DNA from: Streptococcaceae bacterium
GTDB taxonomy: Bacteria > Bacillota > Bacilli > Lactobacillales > Streptococcaceae
Direction: 5' to 3'
Length of the DNA stretch: 7,196 bases
Assembly: GCA_031279745.1 (NCBI GenBank)
Contig: JAITHN010000139.1
Span: 1-7,196, forward strand
Shown here: positions 1 to 5,550 of the stretch, piece by piece
Layout of the letters: the number at the start of each line of letters is the position of its first letter
Numbering within the stretch: the stretch's first letter is position 1
The notes under the pieces: model-generated
The model's database searches: none
What the model was told of the DNA's origin: nothing
What the model saw: only the letters and a program-made list of their open reading frames with translations
Made by a program: the position numbers and the translations under genes

Positions 1-170
1 AAGTTAAAGTTATTAAAGCAGTTCGTGAAGCAACTGGACTTGGATTGAAAGAAGCGAAAGACTTAGTAGATAGCGCTCCTTCAGCAATCAAAGAAAACGT
101 TTCTAAAGAAGAAGCAGAAGCTCTTAAAGCAGCTCTTGAAGAAGCTGGAGCATCAGTTAACCTTAAATAA
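1..170 (+). CDS. rplL: 50S ribosomal protein L7/L12, C-terminal part
   Basis: This is the 3' end of the gene for the L7/L12 stalk protein, which sits on the large ribosomal subunit as dimers bound to L10 and recruits and stimulates translational GTPases. The first whole codon is at base 3, and 55 residues precede the TAA stop at 168-170. The visible part is most of the globular C-terminal domain. It contains the highly conserved helix KAVREATGLGLKEAKDLVD, which forms the factor-binding surface, then an alanine- and glutamate-rich helix, and ends in VNLK. The family is about 120 residues long, so a little more than half the gene, including the dimerising N-terminal domain and hinge, lies to the left. 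rplJ is expected just upstream. The gene is followed by a strong intrinsic terminator. Identification is near certain. Confidence 0.97.
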   Translation, partial: VKVIKAVREATGLGLKEAKDLVDSAPSAIKENVSKEEAEALKAALEEAGASVNLK

Positions 171-345
171 GAATCGATTGATTTTGACACTCCTTCGGGA
201 GTGTTTTTTTTTCTGCAAATTATGAAAGCATTGCCATATAGAAAACAAGCGGAGAAACTATTTTTATGCTTTCTTAAAGAAACTCGTTCTCATGACCGAT
301 GGATTGAAAGTTGCCATGGATTATAATCTGAGCAATGGAGGGCAT
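171..345. other. Intergenic region between rplL and the DUF697-like gene
   Basis: Apart from the rplL terminator, this stretch holds a 13-base perfect palindrome TTTCTTAAAGAAA (270-282) and a TATAAT at 322-327 that lacks a correctly spaced -35 box. No gene is supported here, and no rpoB leader is seen. Confidence 0.5.
187..212 (+). terminator. Intrinsic terminator of the rplL transcript
   Basis: A perfect 7-bp stem (ACACTCC at 187-193, GGAGTGT at 198-204) is closed by a very stable TTCG tetraloop and followed by an unbroken run of T to position 212. It begins 16 bases after the rplL stop, so the ribosomal protein transcript probably ends here and the next gene needs its own promoter. Confidence 0.95.
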
Positions 346-816
346 ATGAAAATACTTAATAGTGTAAACAAAATTGGAAATGCAAAGGATACGTTTGAAA
401 TCGCGAATAGAGCGAAAATTTTAAAACAAACAAAGATGATGAATAGGGAAAAAAAGAAGAAGGCAGCTCTCATTATTCATGCAGCAAGCTTAGGCGCTGG
501 ATCAGTAGGAGCAGGTCTAGCTCAACTTCCGGGTAGCGATGCAGCCATTATCGTGCCTATTCAAGTTGCCATGGTGGTTTCGCTATCTAAGTTATTCGAT
601 CGCCCGTTGAAAGAAGGGGTGGCGAAGAGTCTGGTCATGCAGACGACTGCGACCATGGTAGGAAGAGGAGTTTCAGAATTCCTTGTTGGATGGATTCCAA
701 TTGCAGGGAATGTGATCAATGCAGGGACTGCTTCAATCATAACTGAAACTTTGGGCTGGATTATCGCCAATGAATTTTCTGAAGATGCCCTTAGCCATGC
801 AAATCAAGAATTATAA
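346..816 (+). CDS. DUF697-like membrane-associated protein, stand-alone
   Basis: A 156-residue protein of unknown function. A basic N-terminal segment (about residues 22-39, ending in a KKKK cluster) precedes two hydrophobic, glycine-rich helical regions. The first (about 41-84) carries LPGSDAAIIVPIQVAM, with P62, D65, P71, Q73 and M76. The second (about 96-141) carries WIPIAGNVINAG followed by IITETLGWII. This pattern resembles DUF697, the YcjF-like domain often found fused to or encoded beside GTPases; I recognise it from memory and it has not been searched. No GTPase domain is present here. I chose the ATG at 346 because GGAGGG lies at 337-342, although the spacing is short. An in-frame ATG at 292 would add 18 residues but has no ribosome binding site. 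The gene lies behind the rplL terminator, and I see no convincing promoter. The family assignment is moderate; that it is a real gene is likely. Confidence 0.65.
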   Translation: MKILNSVNKIGNAKDTFEIANRAKILKQTKMMNREKKKKAALIIHAASLGAGSVGAGLAQLPGSDAAIIVPIQVAMVVSLSKLFDRPLKEGVAKSLVMQTTATMVGRGVSEFLVGWIPIAGNVINAGTASIITETLGWIIANEFSEDALSHANQEL

Positions 817-888
817 CCAACACCAATAGACCGCCGTCATGCTTTACGGCAACCGGATTTGTTAAAGCTAAAAGCTGGATAGAAAAAC

Positions 889-933
889 AGGAACAAACAA
901 CAAACCCCACGACATGATCTACGTGTCGCGAGG
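889..933 (-). terminator. Intrinsic terminator of the citrate synthase-GNAT transcript
   Basis: Read on the minus strand, CCTCGCGACA (933-924) pairs with TGTCGTGGGG (914-905) over 10 bp, including two G-T wobbles, around a 9-base loop. A T-rich but interrupted tract (TTTGTTGTTTGTTC) follows down to about 891. It lies about 60 bases after the GNAT stop codon. On the plus strand the hairpin is not followed by T residues, so it should mainly stop leftward transcription. Confidence 0.75.
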
Positions 934-996
934 TGTTAACTTATCTAATCGAAAAAATCGAATCATGCACAATGAAACAATTTTGTTTTAAATAAG

Positions 997-1431
997 CTAA
1001 ATTTCCTTCACCATGGGATAATGTAGGATTTCAGCTTCCATAAATGAGTCACCTGAAACGTGAAAGCCATTCTTTTTATAAAATTTCACCACCTGATGTT
1101 GAGCGTTTAAATGAATGGAAGTGAAAGAATGAAGACGTGCATAATCTTCGACTGCCCTGAGTAACTGGCTCGCCAACCCGAGATGGCGAAACTCTTTCAG
1201 CACAGCCATTCGCTCTACTTTTAGAACAGAATTACTTTTTTCTGCCAATCGGAGGGTGCCGACTGGCTTTTTCTGTATATAAAGGACGAAGTAGATTCTC
1301 ACTTTTTCAAATTCATCAATTTCAAGTTGTGGGTCTATATTTTGTTCATGGATAAAGACAGCAGAACGAATGGACAATGCGTCTTTATAAACTTTAGTGG
1401 AAAAATCTCCGTTTTTTACTTCAAAGTGCAT
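997..1431 (-). CDS. GNAT family N-acetyltransferase (YjcF/ElaA-like)
   Basis: A 144-residue cytoplasmic acetyltransferase that should transfer the acetyl group of acetyl-CoA to an unknown amine. The acetyl-CoA pyrophosphate loop is visible as R82-x-x-G85-x-A87 after the VERMAVL beta strand. Near the C-terminus LNAQHQVVKFYKKNGF (about 108-123) is followed by a histidine at 137 and a terminal PM. That combination, and the early RxxVFIHEQN segment, match the B. subtilis YjcF / E. coli ElaA group, which is small and whose substrates are poorly defined. The ATG lies 2 bases after the citrate synthase stop, and its ribosome binding site AGAGGG (1442-1437) falls inside the last codons of that gene, so the two are almost certainly cotranscribed and translationally coupled. 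Shared use of acetyl-CoA is the only functional link I can point to, and it is weak. Family is confident; specific role is unknown. Confidence 0.88.
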   Translation of the reverse strand: MHFEVKNGDFSTKVYKDALSIRSAVFIHEQNIDPQLEIDEFEKVRIYFVLYIQKKPVGTLRLAEKSNSVLKVERMAVLKEFRHLGLASQLLRAVEDYARLHSFTSIHLNAQHQVVKFYKKNGFHVSGDSFMEAEILHYPMVKEI

Positions 1432-1433
1432 AA

Positions 1434-2777
1434 CTACCCTCTTTCCTGTATTGGGCGGTAATGTTTAGGCGAAGAAATACTTTCATAAGCAGGACGAATA
1501 ATCTTATTCATGTTGATTAATTCTTCCATGCGATGGGCACTCCAACCGACAATTCTAGCAACAGCGAATAAGGGTGTATAGAGCTCATCTGGCAAATCAA
1601 GCATATGGTAGACGAAGCCACTATAAAAATCAATATTGGCGCTGACTCCCTTGTAGACATTTCTTTCTTTAGCAATGACTTGAGGAGCTAGGCGTTCCAC
1701 TCGTTTATAAAATTGGAACTCATCATGAAGTCCGCGGTCCTCTGCAAGTTGTTTCACGCATTGTGAAAATAAATCAGCACGCGGATCACTTACTGAATAA
1801 ACGGCATGCCCCATTCCATAAATTAGTCCTTTTTTATCAAATCCATCCTTATTTAAGATGCGTTTTAAATAATCTGCAACCTGGTCGTCATTTGTGATAT
1901 CCTCCACATTTTCCTTAATATTCTTCATCATTTCGGTTACTTTGATATTTGCACCGCCATGTTTTGGTCCTTTAAGGCTTGCGAGGGCAGCAGAAACGGC
2001 TGCATAGGTATCCGTTCCACTACTGGTCACCACGTGGGTAGTAAAGGTGGAGTTATTTCCTCCGCCATGCTCCATATGCAGGACAAGCGCAAGGTCGAGG
2101 ATGGTCGCTTCGATTTTTGAAAAAGATTTATCTGGGCGTAAAAGGCGCAGGATATTTTCAGCTGTTGAATAATGCGCCTTCGGTTTATGGATGTAAAAAC
2201 TTTTATCCAGAATACGGTGGGCAAAAGAATGATACGAATAGACAGATAGAAGCGGGAATATGCTAATGAGGGATAAACATTGCTCAAGGACGTTCGGAAT
2301 AGATAAATCATCTACATGAGGATCATAACTAGCCAATGTTAAAACGCTCCGACTCAAATGGTTCATCAAGTCTTTTGTTGGTGACTTCATTAACACATCA
2401 CGAATGTAGTTTTTTGGAAGTGTCCGTTTTTCGGCGAGGAGCTCACGAAAATCACTTAACTCATCCTCATTTGGGAGCTCACCAAATAAAAGAAGATAGC
2501 AGATTTCCTCAAACCCAAAGTACCCTCCAGATTGGAAGCCATGAACGAGGTTGCGAATGTCGATGCCACGATAATGAAGAACTCCGTCAATGGGAATTCT
2601 TTTTCCATCACGCTCTTCCATACTTTTAATGAGGGAAATATTCGTTAGACCGGCGAGCACTCCCTTTCCATCAATATCCCTCAACCCTTTTTTTACGTCA
2701 TACTCTTTATAGAGTTTCGTATTTATTGTCGTATTCGCAAGTAATTTTTCACTGAGTTTGGCTACATTATCTTTCAT
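1434..2777 (-). CDS. Citrate synthase (long form, citrate/2-methylcitrate synthase family)
   Basis: Condenses oxaloacetate and acetyl-CoA to citrate and CoA in the cytoplasm, the entry step of the TCA cycle. Numbered from the ATG at 2777 (447 residues), the catalytic residues are all present: H273 in GPKHGG, H324 in GMGHAVY and D383 in NIDFYSGFVY. Oxaloacetate-binding positions are also seen (H237 in HMEHGGGNNSTF, R333 in DPR, R408 in ARIVG). The start at 2777 is preferred because GGAGGTG (2787-2781) precedes it. An in-frame ATG at 2798 would add seven residues but has only a weak AAAGG upstream. The protein is about 75 residues longer than B. subtilis CitZ (about 370) and has EHGGGNN where CitZ-type enzymes usually read DHELN-like sequence, so it belongs to a separate long subgroup. 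Use of propionyl-CoA cannot be excluded, but no prpB or prpD gene is nearby. It heads an operon with the GNAT gene and is divergent from cydA. Confidence 0.9.
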   Translation of the reverse strand: MKDNVAKLSEKLLANTTINTKLYKEYDVKKGLRDIDGKGVLAGLTNISLIKSMEERDGKRIPIDGVLHYRGIDIRNLVHGFQSGGYFGFEEICYLLLFGELPNEDELSDFRELLAEKRTLPKNYIRDVLMKSPTKDLMNHLSRSVLTLASYDPHVDDLSIPNVLEQCLSLISIFPLLSVYSYHSFAHRILDKSFYIHKPKAHYSTAENILRLLRPDKSFSKIEATILDLALVLHMEHGGGNNSTFTTHVVTSSGTDTYAAVSAALASLKGPKHGGANIKVTEMMKNIKENVEDITNDDQVADYLKRILNKDGFDKKGLIYGMGHAVYSVSDPRADLFSQCVKQLAEDRGLHDEFQFYKRVERLAPQVIAKERNVYKGVSANIDFYSGFVYHMLDLPDELYTPLFAVARIVGWSAHRMEELINMNKIIRPAYESISSPKHYRPIQERG

Positions 2778-2780
2778 AGG

Positions 2781-2787
2781 CACCTCC
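2781..2787 (-). promoter_or_regulatory. Ribosome binding site deciding the citrate synthase start
   Basis: On the minus strand GGAGGTG lies just upstream of the ATG at 2777-2775 and is a near-perfect match to the anti-Shine-Dalgarno sequence. It lies inside the coding sequence if the upstream ATG at 2798 were used, which argues for the internal start and a 447-residue protein. Confidence 0.75.
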
Positions 2788-2881
2788 ACTATATGCATAG
2801 TTTACCTTTTTTTAACGTTGAATTCTAGAATGACCAAGCAATGCAGAGGGTACAAAGGCCGTAAGGTCAATTTTTGGAGTT

Positions 2882-2907
2882 AGCTGCGCACATCGTGGGC
2901 TTTTTTT
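2882..2907 (+). terminator. Possible rightward terminator or attenuator hairpin
   Basis: An imperfect stem (CAC at 2889-2891 with GTG at 2895-2897, extended by either AGC or GC pairing with the GGGCT side) ends in an uninterrupted run of seven T (2901-2907). No plus-strand gene lies directly upstream, because citrate synthase runs the other way. It could end a small RNA or antisense transcript, act as an attenuator for a longer cyd leader, or be fortuitous. The stem is weak. Confidence 0.4.
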
Positions 2908-2921
2908 ACTGATCGGACACA

Positions 2922-2941
2922 GACATCAAGTTAAAGATGTC
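2922..2941. repeat. Inverted repeat upstream of the cyd promoter
   Basis: GACATC (2922-2927) and GATGTC (2936-2941) are perfect inverted copies separated by 8 bases. The site lies about 60-80 bases upstream of the cydA -35 element, a plausible position for an activator site, but it matches no operator that I can name. Confidence 0.5.
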
Positions 2942-2999
2942 AGTTGAAAGAAAGTGGTAAGAGGTCGAAGAATTTTTTGTAAGAAGTTTACCTTTAAGT

Positions 3000-3028
3000 T
3001 TTACCAATTTCCTCGTCCCCGTTATAAT
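3000..3028 (+). promoter_or_regulatory. Sigma-A-type promoter of the cydABD operon
   Basis: A perfect -10 box TATAAT (3023-3028) is preceded after exactly 17 bases by a -35 box TTTACC (3000-3005), which matches four of six consensus positions. Transcription would start near 3035 and give a leader of about 37 bases. The -10 box is framed by TCCCC (3016-3020) and GGGGA (3029-3033), and the -35 box lies in the second of two near-direct repeats (AAGTTTACC, AAGTTTTACC), so a repressor could act here. Confidence 0.85.
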
Positions 3029-3071
3029 GGGGAGTGTATAGAAATTAAGTTTTCTTTAAGGAGGGATCAGT

Positions 3072-4538
3072 ATGGATATTGAAAATCTTGCAAGATTCCA
3101 GTTTGCGATGACTACCGTATTTCACTTTTTTTTCGTGCCATTCTCAATTGGAATGAGTTTGATGGTTGCGATTTTGGAAGGGATGTTTGTAAAAACTGGA
3201 AACGAGGAGTGGCGTAAACAGGCAAAATTTTGGGGGAAAATCATGCTTCTCAGCTTTGCTGTTGGGGTTGTTACAGGGATTATTCAAGAATTTCAGTTTG
3301 GAATGAACTGGAGCGATTATTCAAGATTTGTCGGGGATATTTTTGGTGCGCCACTCGCGGTTGAAGCACTATTGGCATTTTTCTTGGAATCAACGTTCCT
3401 GGGACTGTGGATGTTTACATGGGATAAGTTCTCAAAAGGCATTCATTGGTTGTTCATTTGTCTTGTGACTGCAGGAAGTATGACAAGTGCACTTTGGATT
3501 TTGATTGCAAATTCATTCATGCAGCACCCTGGAAAAGTCGGGGTCATTTATGAAATGGTCGATGGTCATCCACAGCTCAAGAGCTTTGGAGCACTGATTG
3601 CAAATGAAAAAGTATTGTTTGAATTTTCACATGTCATCGCCGCAGCTGTCATCATGGGAGGAATCCTTCTAGCAGGAATGTCGGCATGGAAAGTGATTCG
3701 AAAAGAAGAAGTGGAATTCTTTAAAAAATCGATGAAGGTTGGATTTATCGTGCTCACGATTGGAGCGGTATTCAATCTTGCTTCAGGGGACATGCAAATG
3801 GGCGCGTTGATGGATACAGATTCGCAACCGATGAAGTTTGCTGCGATGGAAGGGGATTATGAAGATGTAGGGAAACCCATAGATTCATCAGGTTCATTTG
3901 AATCCTATAAGAATTCTAAAGATCATGCAAGCTGGACTGTCGTGGGGTTTTTCAACGAGAAGGAGCATAAACGTGTCTGGGGAATAGAAATCCCATATAT
4001 GCTCTCCGTTCTCAGCTACCATGCACCTAGCGGTGCGGTAGAAGGAATGAACAACGTGAACGAGAAACTTGTGGAGCAATACGGAGAAGATAATTATTAT
4101 CCAGCAGTGACAGCGCTATTCTGGAGTTTTAGAATTATGGCTGCAACAGGAATGCTTTTCCTTCTCGTTGGACTTCTTGGGATTGTTGGAACAACTAAAA
4201 AATGGCAGTTCATGTACGAGAAAAAGTTCTTCCTCTATGTCACGGGATTAACGATGTTCGTACCTTTTATTGCAAATTCAGCTGGATGGCTGATTACTGA
4301 GTTAGGGCGTCAACCATGGACTGTTTATGGACTTATCAAAACGAAAGATTCCGTTTCGCCAAACGTAAGTGTAGCAAGTCTCTTGGTGAGTAATATTATC
4401 TACTTCCTTCTTTTCTCAGTTCTAGGAATCGTCATGGTATACCTTGCTTCGAAAGTGTTGAAAGCAGGACCAAATGCGGGTGTTGAAGAAAATAAAGCAG
4501 TAGATCCATTTGATAAGGAGGCGATCAATCATGGATAG
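3072..4538 (+). CDS. cydA: Cytochrome bd quinol oxidase subunit I
   Basis: The catalytic subunit of the membrane bd-type terminal oxidase, which oxidises quinol and reduces oxygen to water with high affinity. The 488 residues show about nine hydrophobic segments. Haem ligands are in place: H18 (near the N-terminus, high-spin haem b595), H187 in FEFSH and M356 in FWSFRIM (haem b558, with R354 beside it). The conserved acidic residues E98 and E106 lie in APLAVEALLAFFLESTF. K255 and E260 in the QPMKFAAMEG segment mark the quinol-binding Q loop, and GRQPW is at 412-416. The Q loop is of the short type, as in B. subtilis, in keeping with a length below the 522 residues of the E. coli protein. An excellent ribosome binding site, AAGGAGGG (3058-3065), lies 6 bases before the ATG. 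It is the first gene of the operon and overlaps cydB by 8 bases. Confidence 0.98.
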   Translation: MDIENLARFQFAMTTVFHFFFVPFSIGMSLMVAILEGMFVKTGNEEWRKQAKFWGKIMLLSFAVGVVTGIIQEFQFGMNWSDYSRFVGDIFGAPLAVEALLAFFLESTFLGLWMFTWDKFSKGIHWLFICLVTAGSMTSALWILIANSFMQHPGKVGVIYEMVDGHPQLKSFGALIANEKVLFEFSHVIAAAVIMGGILLAGMSAWKVIRKEEVEFFKKSMKVGFIVLTIGAVFNLASGDMQMGALMDTDSQPMKFAAMEGDYEDVGKPIDSSGSFESYKNSKDHASWTVVGFFNEKEHKRVWGIEIPYMLSVLSYHAPSGAVEGMNNVNEKLVEQYGEDNYYPAVTALFWSFRIMAATGMLFLLVGLLGIVGTTKKWQFMYEKKFFLYVTGLTMFVPFIANSAGWLITELGRQPWTVYGLIKTKDSVSPNVSVASLLVSNIIYFLLFSVLGIVMVYLASKVLKAGPNAGVEENKAVDPFDKEAINHG

Positions 4539-5547
4539 TTTACAATTGTTATGGTTTGTTTTGATTGCTGTATTGTTCAGTGGCTTCTTCTTCCTTGAAG
4601 GCTTCGACTTTGGTGTTGGCATGAGTTTAACAACTTTGGCAAAAGATGAAAATGAAGTTGATCAAGCAATTGCGACCATCGGCCCAGTTTGGGATGGGAA
4701 TGAGGTCTGGTTGTTAACAGCTGGCGGAGCGATGTTTGCAAGTATGCCTTATTGGTACGCCTCCCTATTCAGTGGCTATTATTTACTCATGTTCATCATT
4801 TTAGTCGGGCTGATTATTCGAGGGGTAAGTTTTGAGTTTCGCGCAACACATACTTCAGAAAAGCAAAAAGTTTTATGGGGGAAATTGTCCAGTATTGGAA
4901 GTTTTATTGTTCCATTTACATTTGGACTCGTATTTACAAGCTTAATTCAAGGGATGCCAATTGATGCAAATGGAGATATTCGCGCAACATTCTTCGACTA
5001 TGTGAATCTTCTTTCCGTTGTTGGAGGAGTAGCGGTAACTTTGCTTTGCTATCTTCATGGATTAAATTATTTATCGATAAGAACAGAAGGAAAAATACGA
5101 GACAGGGCAAAAGACTATGCCAAGAGACTTTATCTTGTCTTATATGCCGGGGAAGTTGTATTTGCAGCACTCCTCATTCTCTTTACAGATTTTATGGATA
5201 AGCACCCAGTCTCAACCTTAGGGATGCTTGCTGTAATCGTCATTTTAACGGTGATTGCACATGTTTCTGTATGGAAGGGAAATGAAAGAGGTGCGTTCAT
5301 TTCGAGCGGTTTGACCTTTGTTGCGCTCGTAGCTCTTTTGTTTACGGGACTCTTCCCACGAGTGATGATTGCTAAAGAGGAAAAATTTGATATTTTAATC
5401 AAGAATGCCTCTAGCTCTCCCTATACATTGAAAATGATGACGATTATTACATGTACCATTCTGCCGTTTGTTTTGGCATATACCATCTGGACCTATTGGG
5501 TATTTAGAAAACGTGTAGTGAGCGATAGAATCGGCGAGGGGCATTAA
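4531..5547 (+). CDS. cydB: Cytochrome bd quinol oxidase subunit II
   Basis: The second core subunit of bd oxidase, an integral membrane protein that pairs with CydA and stabilises its haems. The 338-residue protein has about eight hydrophobic segments and the family signatures LEGFDFGVG (22-30), GPVWDGNEVW (51-60), RGVSFEFR (97-104) and LFPRVM (274-279), followed by the NASSSPYTL segment typical of the last loop. The length matches the B. subtilis protein (about 338). The start is the ATG at 4531, served by AAGGAGG (4515-4521) inside the cydA tail; a longer reading from a TTG at 4510 would run through this binding site and is not credible. The gene overlaps the cydA end by 8 bases, so the two subunits are probably made in fixed ratio through coupled translation. 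The next gene starts directly after its stop. Confidence 0.97.
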   Translation: MDSLQLLWFVLIAVLFSGFFFLEGFDFGVGMSLTTLAKDENEVDQAIATIGPVWDGNEVWLLTAGGAMFASMPYWYASLFSGYYLLMFIILVGLIIRGVSFEFRATHTSEKQKVLWGKLSSIGSFIVPFTFGLVFTSLIQGMPIDANGDIRATFFDYVNLLSVVGGVAVTLLCYLHGLNYLSIRTEGKIRDRAKDYAKRLYLVLYAGEVVFAALLILFTDFMDKHPVSTLGMLAVIVILTVIAHVSVWKGNERGAFISSGLTFVALVALLFTGLFPRVMIAKEEKFDILIKNASSSPYTLKMMTIITCTILPFVLAYTIWTYWVFRKRVVSDRIGEGH

Positions 5548-5550
5548 TTG
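5536..5550 (+). promoter_or_regulatory. Ribosome binding site and TTG start of cydD
   Basis: GAGGGG at 5536-5541, within the last codons of cydB, is followed after 6 bases (ending in the cydB TAA) by the TTG start codon at 5548-5550. This spacing is near ideal, and it decides the otherwise hard-to-find start of cydD. Confidence 0.8.

Larger units (their letters stand above)
2799..3071. other. Divergent intergenic region between citrate synthase and cydA
   Basis: About 270 bases without a supported gene. From left to right it holds: AGTTTACCTTT at 2799-2809; an inverted pair TGACC (2831-2835) and GGTCA (2865-2869); a terminator-like hairpin with seven T at 2882-2907; the inverted repeat GACATC/GATGTC at 2922-2941; a second copy of AGTTTACCTTT at 2985-2995; the cydA promoter at 3000-3028; and the cydA ribosome binding site. 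I could not find a convincing leftward promoter for citrate synthase. TTGACC (2870-2865, minus strand) is a possible -35 element but lacks a good -10 partner. Confidence 0.7.

Noticed and set aside
322..327. TATAAT as a -10 box for the DUF697-like gene
   Set aside because: The only -35-like hexamer nearby, TTGAAA at 304-309, is just 12 bases upstream, and positions at 16-18 bases do not match. There is no extended -10 TG at the right position.
292..345. Extended N-terminus of the DUF697-like protein from the ATG at 292
   Set aside because: No Shine-Dalgarno sequence precedes it, and the added 18 residues run through the GGAGGG site that serves the ATG at 346.
833..850. GCCGT-N8-ACGGC hairpin as terminator of the DUF697-like gene
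   Set aside because: The 5-bp stem with an 8-base loop is not followed by a T tract on either strand, so it is not a convincing intrinsic terminator.
975..988. AAACAA-TT-TTGTTT palindrome after the GNAT gene
   Set aside because: The stem is nearly all A-T with a 2-base loop and would be unstable; the hairpin at 905-933 is a far better terminator.
2336..2629. Plus-strand open frame inside citrate synthase, and other open frames antisense to cydA, cydB and cydD
   Set aside because: They lie wholly within well-supported genes on the other strand, have no binding sites and no recognisable domains, so they are shadow frames.
2830..2883. 17-codon leader peptide (MTKQCRGYKGRKVNFWS) ending at the terminator-like hairpin
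   Set aside because: There is no ribosome binding site upstream, no run of a regulatory amino acid, and no plausible alternative stem, so it is probably a chance open frame.
2977..2992. Rex-type operator around TTGTAAGAAGTTTACC
   Set aside because: Only GTAA/TTAC can be paired, with a 5-base centre; the outer TTGTG/CACAA positions of the Rex consensus are missing.
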